Shown: one piece after another, positions 34,969-46,326 of the stretch
Numbering within the stretch: the first letter of the stretch is position 1
Layout: each line of letters starts with the position of its first letter
Assembly (NCBI RefSeq): GCF_040958095.1
Contig: NC_091227.1
Span: 16,381,384 to 16,445,383 of the forward strand
From: Procambarus clarkii
Taxonomy: Eukaryota; Arthropoda; Malacostraca; Decapoda; Cambaridae
Reading direction: 5' to 3'
Length of the DNA: 64,000 nucleotides
The notes under the pieces: model-generated
Database searches by the model: none
What the model was told of the DNA's origin: nothing
What the model saw: the letters and a program-made list of their open reading frames with translations, nothing else
Made by a program: the position numbers and the translations under genes

Positions 34969-37900
34969 TTAAGTTAGATCATGTCTGGTTGGACTAGATA
35001 AGTTAGGATACATCAGTTTGGGAAAGTAAGATTAAGTTATGTAAGACAAGTTAGGTTAGGATAGGATAGGTAAAGTTAGGTAAGATATGAAGGTAAGTTA
35101 TGTTAAGCAGAATAAGTTAGGTAAGTTAAGTTAGGATAGGTAAAGTTAGGTTAAGTTAGAGAAGGTAAGGTAAGTTATGTTAGGATAGGTAAAGTTAGGT
35201 AAGATAGGGAAGGTAAGGTAAGTTATGTTAGGATAGGTAAAGTTAGGTAAGATAGGGAAGGTAAGGTAAGGTATGTTAGGATAGGTAAAGCTAGGTTTAG
35301 GAACGTTACGTTAACTAAGTAACATTGGGTGGAGAGGATAGGTTACGTAGGTTTGAACAGTGTAGTTCAGAGAACAGTTTTAGGGTAAAGCAACTAAGAA
35401 AATATGTTTTAACAGAAATGCAGGTTTGGTATGAAAAGCTGAACTAGTTACATTTTGGAGAGAAAATTTTATGACTGAAGATGTCTTAAAGAATAACATG
35501 ATGGAAGAAGGAGAGTTTCTTTGATGAATGAAGGTGTCTTAGAGAACAACTTTGGAGAACGAAGATGAATTAGAGATCGCTTTGATGACTCTGAGAATAA
35601 CTCTGGTCAACGAATATGGATTGGAAAGTTTCTCTAATGAACGAAGGTGAGTTAAGATTAACTTTTATGATTTAGAGAACATCTTTGGTAGCTCTGAGAA
35701 AGACTTTGTTGTCTTAGAGAATAACTTTCAGGACTTAGAGAATGTCTTTGATGAATGGAAGTGAGTTAGAGAATAACATATCATGACTGAGAATAACTTT
35801 TGATAACTCTTAGAACAACTTTGATGTCTTAGAGAATAACTTTAGATGTCTCTGAGAATGTCTTTGGATAACTCTGAGATTAACTTTGAAGTCTTTGAAA
35901 CAACTTTGACGTCTCTTGGAATAACTTTTGTGGACATGAGAATATCTTTGGATAACTCTGAGATTAACTTTGATAGCTCTGGGAATAACTTTTATGATTT
36001 TGAGAACATCTTTGATGTCTTGGAGAACAACATTGATGTTTAGAGAACAACTTTGATGACCAAGATTAACTTTAGATGTCTCTGAGAATAACTTTATAAC
36101 ATAGAAATTAACTTTAGATGTCTCTGAAAATAACTTTGATGACTTCGAGAATAACATTTGATGACTCTGAGAACAAGTTTGATAGCTCTGAGAATAACTT
36201 TAGATGTCTCTGAAAATAACTTTGATGAAAGAAGATGTCTTAGATTAACTTTTGATGACTTTGAAAACAAGTTTGATGAACAAAGATGTTTTGAAAGTTT
36301 CTCTGACGAACGAAGGTGAGTCTGAGAATAACTTTTATGTCTTAGAGAAGAACATTGATGGTTTAGAGAGAATATCTTTGATGAAAAATGATGTCTTAGA
36401 TTAACTTTGATGACTCTGTGAATAAGTTTGATGACTTTGAGAACAAGTTTGATAGCTCTGAGAATGACTTTTATGCCTCTGAGAATAACTTTGATGAATA
36501 AAGATGTTTTGGAAAGTTTCTCTGAAGAACGAAGGTGACTCTGAGAATAACTTTTGTTAGCTCTTTGAATAACTTTGATGAACGAGAGTGAGTTAGAGAT
36601 TACCTTTGTTAACTCTGAGATCAACTTTGATGAACAAAAGAGAGTTAGAGATTACATTTGATAACTCTAAGATTAACTTTAGATGTCTCTGAGACAAACT
36701 TTTATAACATAGAACTTAACTTTAATGACCAAAAGTGAGTTAGAGAATACCTTTTGATGACTCCGAGAATAATTTTGATAGCTCTGAGAATGACTTTTGT
36801 TGTCTTGGAATAACTTTTGATTGTGCTGAGAATAACTTTGAGGGCTTAGAGAATGTCTTTGATGAATGGAAGAGTCCCATTGAAGTCTTTGATGTCTCGA
36901 AGGATGTCTTAGAGTGTAACTTTGGTGTCTTTGAGTAAGTCCTTGATGTATTGAAGAGAGTCTTTGATTTCTCGAAGAGTAACTTTGGTGTAAAGAAGAG
37001 CACCTTTGACTATTTTTCTTACTTAGCGACATATAATTTTAGTTACGAAAGTGTTGAAAAAGTTACATTTGACTATTTTAGTGCTCCACAAAGTATAAAT
37101 GTCAGTTAAGAACGACGATGATAGATATCTTTGACTATATTTTCTTACTTGACGATGGATAAAGTTAGTTATGAACAGTGCTGAAAAGATTCCTTTGACA
37201 ATTTTTAGCTAAGCGAAAGGCTGTTTTAGTTAAGAACGGTGTTGAATGAGGTTAATCCTGACTATTTTCAGATGAGAGAAGTGATATTTCAGTTAAGAAA
37301 TGACAAGGAAACATGATGAAGTAACTATTTTTAGTTGACCGATGAATACTTTTAGTTGAGCAAAAGCCAAAACATGATGAACATGACTTTTTCTGATGAT
37401 TGGCGGATAATTTTTAGATAAGAAATGACAATGAAACATGAAGAACACGGTTATTTTCTGATGACTGGGGAATAAGTTTAGTTAAGAAATGATGAAAGTG
37501 ACTTTTTCTGATGATTGGCAGATAATTTTAGTTATGAAATGACAATGAAACATGATGAACACGGTTATTTTCTGATGACTGGGGAATAAGTTTAGTTAAG
37601 AAATGATGAAAGTTATTATTTTTAGTTGATTGACGATGGATAAAAGCTAGTTATGAACAGTTTTGGAAAGTTTCCATTGACAATTTTTTTCTTGATGAAA
37701 CATAGCGCCTGTTAAGAAAGTGCTGAAAAAAGTTTCCTTTGACAATTTTTAGCTAAGAGAAAGGTTGTTTTAGTTAAGAACAGTGTTGAACGAGGCTATT
37801 TCTGACTATTTTTAGTTGACTGGATAATAAGTTTAGTTGAGAAATGACGAAAGTGATTATGTTTTTAGTTGATTGGTGAAAGATTTTTTAGTTAAGGAAC

Positions 37901-40498
37901 GTTAGATAACATGTAAGGGGAAAAACCTAGAGAACATATGGGGAACATGGCAAAGAACATATGTAAGAAAAGTTGATGAATACAGTGAACATGCTGGGAA
38001 TATGAACTTACAGAGAACATGAAAACATGATAAGGGGAATAGGGAATACAAAGAATGAACAATGGATTTGTGAAGAACATGGAGAATATGACAAAGAATG
38101 TAGAAAACATGTAAGTGAAGGTGAAAAAACGAAGTGATCTTGTGCGGAACATGAACTTGTAGAGGAACATGAATATTGCAAAGAACACAAAATATGGAAG
38201 TTAGCATGAATATTGAGTATAAAAGTTGTAAAGAGAACATGTGATGAACATGAAAACATAGAAAATATGACTAGAATTTGTAGAGAAAGTAATGACACTA
38301 AGAGAAAGATTACAGAAAAAATGGAGATACTTGTGAAAATATGAACTGAATGGGACTGTGAACATTTGAAGAACATGGAGTGAACATAGAAAACATGGAC
38401 AAAATGTGAAGAACACAGCTGAATATAGAGAAAATATGCAAATACAGTACGATTATTGAAGTTTTGGATACGTTGGGGAGGGGAGGGTAATGTAATTATT
38501 CTGATAAACAGATAGGCAGGAGACGGACTTGATCGAAAATATTTATGTTTGATGATCTAAGGCTGAGGAAATGTAGCTTGGTTAATGCCCTGATTAATTT
38601 TACTACGTTAGAAATAAGGTGATCTTAAATCTCAGGGTGATTTAGTTGGAAATAAAGAACTTGTACAAATGAACTAAGCTGGGGCACAAGAGTTGAAACT
38701 TGATAACTGAACTGGTTTTTTTATTTACTATGTCTGAAAATGTAGTTGGGTGATTTGGACTGAGAGTAATGATTTTACAAAAGTGAGCTTGGACAGAGGA
38801 CAAGAGCTAGAGTTTTATAATTGTTTACTTCATATTTACTATGTCTGAAATACAGAGGGTAAAAATTTCAGGGAAATTGATGGTTTATTTACAAAGATAT
38901 GAAAGAGAACTAAGGCGGGGACGAGAGCTGGAGCTCGATAACTATTTTGATCTTATTTACGGTGTCTGAAATACAGAGGGTAGAAATTTCAGGGGAATTG
39001 ATCTGTTACTAACGAAGATACGAGAGAGAGCTAAGGCGGAGGACAAGAGCTGGAGCTTGGTAACTGTTTTGATCTTATTTACGGTGTCTGAAATACAGAG
39101 GCTAAAAATCTCAGGGAATTTGGACTGTTACTAATGATTTTGTACAAATGAACTAAGCTGGGGACAAGAGCTAGAGTTTGATAATTGTTTGCATTTACTA
39201 AACTATGTCTGAAATACAGAGGGTAGAAATTTCAGGGAAATTTGGACTGTTACTAATGATTTTGTACAAATGAACTAAGCTGGGGACAAGAGCTAGAGTT
39301 TGATAATTGTTTGCATTTACTAAACTATGTCTGAAATACAGAGGGTAGAAATTTCAGGGAAATTTGGACTGTTACTAATGATTTTGTACAAATGAACTAA
39401 GCTGGGGACAAGAGCTAGAGTTTGATAATTGTTTGCATTTACTAAACTATGTCTGAAATACAGAGGGTAGAAATTTCAGGGAAATTTGGACTGTTACTAA
39501 TGATTTTGTACAAATGAACTAAGCTGGGGACAAGAGCTAGAGTTTGATAATTGTTTGCATTTACTAAACTATGTCTGAAATACAGAGGGTAGAAATTTCA
39601 GGGAAATTGGACTGATACTAACGAAGATACGAGAGAGAGCTAAGGCGGAGGACAAGAGCTGGAGCTTGGTAACTAATTACTGTATTGAACTACGTTTGAA
39701 ATATGATTATTTTTAAATTTTAGAGGGATTGGAATGATAGTATTCTTTATACGACAGGGGACTAAGGTGGGGAACGTGAGCTAGAACTTGCTTACTAACA
39801 TGATTTATTTGTGTAAAACTGACTTGCTTAATGAAAAGGAGCAAACATACTGACTTGCTTAATGAAAAGGAGCAAACATACGATGTTGGAAAATAGTTGA
39901 ACTGAATGAAAGGAGAGAGAGAGAGGAGGGACGGTCCAGATATTATGAGAAGATAACATAAGATAAGAGGTCTGGCTGACCGGGCGTAAAGTAAACACAG
40001 GTGAGGCGACAGATTGCGAGGTACGGGGGGAGGGAGGGGGGTGTGATGTACGAAACCCTGAAAACAATGACTTACACAGGTGATTTTCTAAATTTATATG
40101 AATAACTAAGGCTTACATAGACGATTTTGTAAGTTGAAAACATGTAAAATATGTCCGTAGAGTTCTCCTGGAAGCCCTAAAGTGCTACACATGTTATTTG
40201 AATTTCTCCCATAAGGCCTTAACAAACTTCTAAGTCTCGGAAATTATTTTTCTTATAAGAACTTTAGCAAACTCGTATGACATTATTTTTCATTATAAGA
40301 ATTCCCTAATTCTAAATCTGTGACTCCCCAAATTCGCCTGAAAACCCTTGGGGCGCACAGGTACCTTTTTTCCCTTTGGACCTGAAACCCTTGGGGCGCA
40401 CAGGGGATATTCTAAATTTACCTGAAACCCTTGGGGCGCACAGGTACTTTTTTTTCCCAGAAAAAAAAATGCCCTGTGCGTCGCACACCCTACTACTA
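34969..40498 (-). repeat. Right arm (5.5 kb) of the giant palindrome
   Basis: This is the reverse complement of 28388-33899. Paired positions add to 68868 over the inner ~2 kb and to 68886 at the outer end, with compensating indels between. The inner parts read essentially identically: 35340-35520 matches 33348-33528 base for base as far as I compared. The middle and outer parts differ by substitutions and indels. It contains a young tandem expansion (39119-39606) absent from the left arm. It ends CCCTACTACTA, inverted to the left terminus, and is followed by ACGC. Confidence 0.9.
39119..39606. repeat. 122-bp tandem repeat, four near-identical units
   Basis: TTTGGACTG recurs at 39119, 39241, 39363 and 39485, and a variant starts near 39607, giving an exact 122-bp period. 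The units are almost identical, while corresponding units in the left arm (29160-29960) are diverged. Confidence 0.9.
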
Positions 40499-40551
40499 AC
40501 GCTTGCCGGGTGCAGTGACCTCATTACTCTGCCAACACCCCCAAGGGCCTA

Positions 40552-40978
40552 CGATACCCTATGGCTACGATACCTTATGGCTACGATGCCTTATGGCTAC
40601 GATGCCTTATGGCTACGATGCCTTATGGCTACGATACCCTATGGCTACGATACTCTAGGGCTACGATACCCTATGGCTACGATACTCTAGGGCTACGATA
40701 CCCTATGGCTACGATACCTTATGGCTACGATACCCTATGGCTACGATACCTTATGGCTACGATACCCTATGGCTACGATACCTTATGGCTACGATACCCT
40801 ATGGCTACGATACCCTATGGGTACGATACCCTATGGCTACGGTACCTTATGGCTACGATACCCTATGGCTACGATACCTTATGGCTACGATACCCTATGG
40901 CTACGATACCTTATGGCTACGATACACTATGGCTACGATACCCTATGGCTACGATACACTATGGCTACGATACCCTCA
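40552..40978. repeat. 16-bp minisatellite (ATGGCTACGATACCCT), ~26 units
   Basis: A regular 16-bp unit with CCT/CTT and a few GGGCTACGATACTCT variants. Since 16 is not a multiple of three, three units make a 48-base cycle and all plus frames give the same 16-residue peptide period. The 181-residue frame is an artefact. The array starts about 50 bp outside the palindrome's right end. Confidence 0.9.
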
Positions 40979-42121
40979 CGCAACTCGGAGTAATTTCCCA
41001 CACTTTACCTGAGAAATATCAAACAGACCCTTTTATAAAAATAAGTTATTGGATAAATTTTGTTCCCATCCCCCCTCAGATCTCTACGGTGAATAAAGAG
41101 CTGTGATATATTTAACTATCATCTTATGATTTTATGAGAGTCTTTATCAGAGTAAGAATATGATTAAGATCGCCTCCATTGATCTAAGAATATGAGTAAG
41201 TCTTTCAATATTTAAGAACTTACCACTTTACAGGTTGGAAACCCAATTTCTTTCATTCCCCGCTTTTTCAAAGGTTAGTATTTTATTTGTTTTTTAATTT
41301 AGAATGTGTTAATTGATCTTAGTGCTTACTGGTTATGTAAACTAGTTTACTAGTTTAACAGGTCACTGTTGCAAAAAACCATTAGTGAAATGGGAAAAGA
41401 AGCTGGAGCACTATTCGGTAATATGACCGAAAGGGTAAGTTTAATGATTCTAATACGAATCTTCTCAATATTTCTTATGTTTTTCTTCACTGTCGAGGGA
41501 AATTGAAACTAAACTTTCCAAAGTTCATTTTCACAATTTATTATGGTCGACATAAATACTAATATTTCTTAAAGCATTTAACTTAGACCGACCTCGAACA
41601 TCCTATGTCCATCACGTACCTGAGACTATTTCCACTGCAAAGTTGGATGAGGATAGCCCCAACCGTCTTTGTCCCCAACTGTGGACGGAAATCCTATTTT
41701 TATATTGCAGATATATACATATACTCAATTCGGTTGTTTCTCTGGCATAAACAAGTCTCAGTTCATGGAGCTGGGCTCAAAGACAGTGTCAAAACTTTTT
41801 GCATCTTTATTCCTCTTGAAAATAAAAGAGGGAGGAGGTGACAGTCGGGTCCCCGGAGTGTGTTCACGACGGATCCCCTTCTCAGAGTCTTTGAATCCCT
41901 CCTGCGCCTGGCAAGACGAACAAGGAGGAAAGTTGCTGAGAGCTTTCCAAGCATTTCTCACTTTTGTTTTGCTATAGAGCAGGAGCCAACTGCCGTCCTA
42001 AGATCCTGTCCACGACTTCTGAAGATCAGACATACATACAGATATTTAGACATTCACAGTAAAACTGAGATAGTGACAGACAACCCTGATCGACCCCAGC
42101 ACCTCAGCTATACCCTTTCTA

Positions 42122-42123
<2 letters not shown>
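40979..42123. other. Intergenic DNA with one possible small exon
   Basis: AT-rich sequence holding the weak exon candidate at 41362-41434. Frames at 41605-41977 have no recognisable domain. Confidence 0.5.
41362..41434 (+). other. Possible small coding exon, weak
   Basis: A 73-bp stretch sits between an acceptor-like TTTAACAG and a strong donor GTAAGT (41435-41440). One frame is open throughout and encodes QKTISEMGKEAGALFGNMTE-type sequence with balanced composition. The polypyrimidine tract is poor, no partner exon is seen, and short splice-like pairs arise by chance. I do not recognise the peptide. Confidence 0.2.

Positions 42124-42171
<48 letters not shown>
42124..42171. repeat. (TA)n microsatellite
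   Basis: About 24 TA units flank the left end of the second palindromic MITE-like element. Confidence 0.95.
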
Positions 42172-42174
<3 letters not shown>

Positions 42175-42551
42175 GTACCTAGTAGCCAGAATGCACTTCT
42201 CGGCCTACTATACAAGGCCCGATTTGCCTAATAAGCCAAGTTTTCCTAAATTAATATATTTCCTCAATTTTTTTTCTTATGAAATGATAAAGCTACCCAT
42301 TTCATTATGTATGAAGTCAATTTTTTTTATTGGAGTTAAAATTAACGTAGATATATGACCGAACCTAACCAACCCTACCTAACCTAACCTAACCTATCTG
42401 TATAGGTTAGGTTAGGTAGCTGAAAAAGTTAGGTTAGGTTAGGTTAGGTAGGTTAGGTAGTCGAAAAGCAATTATTTCATGAAAACTTGGCTTATTAGGC
42501 AAATTGGGTGTTGCATAGTAGGCTGAGAAGTGCGTTCTGGCTACTAGGTAC

Positions 42552-42554
<3 letters not shown>
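42172..42554. mobile_element. Second palindromic element carrying (TTAGG)n motifs
   Basis: Same family as 2813-3201: starts GTCGTACCTAGTAGCCAGAA, ends TTCTGGCTACTAGGTACGAC, with internal AACCTAACC and GGTTAGGTTAGG runs in opposed orientation (about 42360-42460). The two copies are readily alignable along their length. It also sits inside (TA)n and has no coding capacity. Confidence 0.85.

Positions 42555-42634
<80 letters not shown>
42555..42634. repeat. (TA)n microsatellite
   Basis: About 40 TA units form the right flank of the element. Confidence 0.95.
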
Positions 42635-42638
<4 letters not shown>

Positions 42639-43985
42639 ACCCACACAGCTAGAGACAGACAGATATAAAGAAAGTCGCACACACAAGCACAGCAAGAGAC
42701 AGATATAAAGACACATAGAGATCGACGAACAGAGATAGACACAACGAGGCAGACAGACAGTGAAAGAGACAAGGAGAAAGAGAGACAGAGAAACAGACAG
42801 CTAGAGACAGACATAAAAAAAGACATCCAGCCCGACATTCAGTCTCAAACAGGCTAAAACATAATAAGACAGACACCAAAAAAAGATACACACACACAGA
42901 CTAATACTCAATGACAAGGAGAAGCAGAGAGAGAACTGGGTCGACCCGGGCACCACCGGGTATCGCATCTGGTATACATATATATACCTGGCCAAAAGTC
43001 GCAGAGAAAGAAATTGGACTAGAACTTGGACCTGAACTTGAACTTGGAGGTGAAGGATCTTAACCAATACCCTGGAGACGCTACCATGGACTCCAGGGGC
43101 CGATGCGGTAAATGACCCAGAAGGTAATAAGGTGATAAAGCTGGGAGATAACTACTGACACTAAATTGGGGAGATAGGAGCAGAGGATAAATCCGGGAGA
43201 GGGGGAGGGGGGGTTTGAGTGTGAAAATATGTAGGCAACAACGGCAGGGTGACACTGATAGGGTCACGGCAGCAGGGTGACACCAATAGGGTGACACCAG
43301 CAGGTTAATAACGCGGCAAAAAAGATAATGGTGACAATGAAAAGGTAACCACGAAAAGGTGACAATGTCAGGGGGTTACAACGTGATTAATCCAGGGTGA
43401 TTAATCCAGAGAGTTGATAGCAATTTTAGTGTCCAGTCAACCGAGCCGCCCCAGCATCACTAAACAGTTGTACTAAGTTGCTCGACTTAATAACCTACTC
43501 GAGGACCCGCGAACAGAAACCGAGACATCACGTCAATTTCGCCAGCCGCTGGCATTTATTATAGTACATCAGTTTTTGATCATAGGGAACTTATACGTCA
43601 AAATGCGATCTATTATTCAGTATTCAGATATACCTGCTACATGGGTGACAGCTTCTCCCCCTTATGAACTTATCCTGGCTTTGTGCTCTGGTGAGGCACC
43701 ACGAGACCGACAACCAGAACGCAACTCCATAGTTTCCTGAGACTGATGGATGTCTACTACTATTAAGGAGAACGGGTCGGTCCTTTAGTTAATTTCATTT
43801 CAATGAGGAATGACTCATAATATAGCCATCGCCAGGAGACTTATGGGATATATTTAGACAGGTAAGCACTGAGTTCCGTTACTCTGTTAGTAATGTACTG
43901 ACCCTTCATTTTAGCAAGTACTCAATTCATTGTAATTTGAGTAGCAAAGATGTACAGATATAGTGTTCAGTTTAACCGTACATTT
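42635..43985. other. Intergenic DNA with GACAGA-rich and GGTGACA-rich repeats
   Basis: GAGACAGACAGA-type simple sequence runs from 42650 to 42850. A decayed minisatellite with GCAGGGTGACACCAATAGGG and AAGGTGACAATG units is at about 43240-43400. No gene. Confidence 0.6.
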
Positions 43986-43997
43986 ATCCCTGTTGAT

Positions 43998-44052
43998 ATG
44001 CACACACACACGTACACACACACACACACACACACACACGTACACACGCACA
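43998..44052. repeat. (CA)n microsatellite
   Basis: CA units with two CGTA interruptions. Confidence 0.9.
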
Positions 44053-44644
44053 CATTGACGACTGCTAAGTCGTCAGCTAAGGAGGGAACAAGTGTCAGCA
44101 GGCGATAGTGAAATTATCATCAAAATCCGGGGATATTTAATCGTTATAGCGATCAAAACTTAGTTTTGGTCTCACACAGTGTGCAACAGCGCAGTGATCA
44201 ATCGTATCATTGTGAATTCTTATAGCGGTATAAAAGTTAAATAGAAAGAACGATTTCTTGTGGCAATACCAATCTTGTGGCAGTGGGGTCGGGGTAGTTC
44301 TTGTAAGGCATGTCTGGAACTGCGTAACAGAGAGTAGTATTGTGGTGAATGAATAGAATAGTGTTGTTGTGAAGTATTATTATAGTACCCACAGTGATTG
44401 AGCTCGCACAGTGTAGAAAATTTTCCAAGTGACTAGCACTTAGTGGACAAAGCAACATCCACGTAGAATCTGAAACAGACCAGAGATTACCTACGGACAT
44501 TGCCATATGGGCAGCATTATTTATTCGCCTAGTTTACGTGAGCAGGAAGGCTTGGATGGTAGGTAATGCTTCTTAAGTCCTATCTGGTATACAGAGCAAG
44601 GTGAAATAAAAAAAAAGTGTTCATTATTTAGTTCATTATTAAGA
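44053..44644. other. Intergenic DNA, no gene seen
   Basis: Unique-looking sequence. The 89-residue minus-strand frame here has no recognisable domain. Confidence 0.55.
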
Positions 44645-44800
44645 TATTTAGGCGCATCTGCATTTGTGCAGCTACCCTAGACTATATGAAGGGGAGTACA
44701 GCGTGTCAAAAAACTAGCTACGTGGTGCAAAAAATTCCCATCACTCAGGATGGTTAGTCATACAGAGTCATACACTGTATTCTGTATCTCGAGTCAGCAC
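44645..44800 (+). repeat. R1 family copy
   Basis: ATATTTAGGCGCATCTGCAT, TTGTGCAGCTACCCTAGACT, ATATGAAGGGGAGTACAGCG, CATCACTCAGGATGGTTAGT matches the copies at 10395-10650 in the same order. It stops shortly after TCATACAGAGTCATA. Confidence 0.8.
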
Positions 44801-44904
44801 CTCGTCCCGTATAGCAGTAGCGGCGCATTCTGCCCGGGTTTCTCGCAAGTAACTCAAATGGAACTACAGTACACTTTTAGGACATTGCCAGACAGCAATC
44901 GAAT

Positions 44905-45068
44905 AATGCAGGTACCTGTAGGGTACTCAGGTACCTGTAGGGTACTCGGGTACCTGCAGGGTACTCGGGTACCTGCAGGGTACTCGGGTACCTGCAGCGT
45001 ACTCGGGTACCTGCAGCGTACTCGGGTACCTGCAGGGTACTCGGGTACCTGCAGGGTACTCGGGTACT
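44905..45068. repeat. 19-bp minisatellite (GGTACCTGCAGGGTACTCG)
   Basis: About eight to nine units of 19 bp; each holds KpnI-like GGTACC and PstI-like CTGCAG palindromes. Variants are CTGTAGG in the first units and CAGCGTACT in the middle. Confidence 0.9.
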
Positions 45069-46315
45069 ACTTTGTACTCTTAAATTGTACTGCACACAAT
45101 CAGGCATTAATACTGCAACATTCAGTTCCAGTAAATCACTTTAACTCAATACTTGTTTATGTTATACACGAGAAGTTGTGAAAGTTTGAAAATAAACTTT
45201 TCGTATTTCCGTCACATTCTGCAGAGCAGAGCACAGCACAGTACAATCCTTCACAGAACAGTACAGTACAGCACATCATAACACAGTACAGCAAAGCACA
45301 GTACCGAGCAAATCACAGTACTGTGCTTTACAATAATAAAGCACAGCACAGTAAGAATTGCGTCACTTTTGTGAGTCGATTTCATTTCAAATTACGTCCA
45401 CATTTGGCCATAGCGCGCATACGAGCGAAAGGTGACGTTATTTTTAAGAGGACGGATTGACTTACTAACCACACGTAATGACTCAATGGTCTAACCACCC
45501 CGTCCTCACACTACACTGCCCCAGGCGGCGGCCATATACGTATACTTTCATGTTAACAAATTCTGTGCTCAAAATCGACGTTTTCTCAAATATAAATTAA
45601 AACTGTCATATATTTGAACTTGTTGTATAGTTAAGTCTAGGCTAGCTTATGTTGTTTAGGTTCTATTGAAAATTATTGGGTGAAGTATTGACAGGAACTA
45701 TTCGAGCAGAGAACGGCGGCAAAGCCCTGTTTCAGAAATGTTCGAATGCCATCTGTTGTGAGTCGTGGGTAAAATTTTTCTACGTTCGTAAACCAGGGAT
45801 TTGACGGCTTGATTAACGAGTATTTGGCTTTTGTTTATGATGACGGGTAGTGAGTGGCCCCGAGGAAGTACAGGGCTCAGATCTTCCTTTCAAGACTCGA
45901 ATAAACACGCTTATAATACCCTCTCGACCACAGGCAGTGTTTCATCGTAGTTTCGCCTCAAAACATCGGCCAAATGCATCACTCATGTCGTATTCTCTAA
46001 GCTCACATTCCCTAAATATTTCATATACGCAATTGAGCACATATAATTATATTCTTCCTCATATGCAGACTGTCATCCAAGCTTCGACAGACCCCAAAAG
46101 AAGATTCGTTAATTTTAATGTACTGTACTATACTATATAACCAAAACGATATCTTCACGAATAAGAATGAACTTTTATGTATTTTAAAATTTTGTGCATA
46201 ATTATGCCTATGCCAGGCTAGGTTAGGTGTTTTAGTTCTGTAGGTAATTATATGTATGAAATAGATGGGCGGAGTGATGATATTTGATGGTAGGTGGGCG
46301 GAGTATTCATCAACT
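45069..46315. other. Intergenic DNA with CAGTACAGCACAG simple repeats
   Basis: Loose CACAGTACAG/GCACAG repeats at 45222-45355. The remainder to the half-LINE insertion site has no gene that I can recognise. Confidence 0.55.
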
Positions 46316-46326
46316 CATCATCAAGT
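46316..46326. repeat. Target-site duplication, left copy
   Basis: CATCATCAAGT here and at 48805-48815 bracket the half-LINE exactly at its T-rich (minus-strand poly-A) end and its 5' end. The last T merges with the poly-T run, so the true length is 10 or 11 bp. Confidence 0.85.

Noticed and set aside
28388-40498. Explaining the palindrome as a missed-adapter or chimeric-read artefact
   Set aside because: The arms differ by indels, substitutions and a one-sided 122-bp expansion, there is a 1.07-kb non-inverted spacer, and short direct repeats sit at both ends. Still needs read-level confirmation.
40561-41106. 181-residue frame and two overlapping ~90-residue frames
   Set aside because: Product of the 16-bp array; the same peptide cycle appears in every plus frame.
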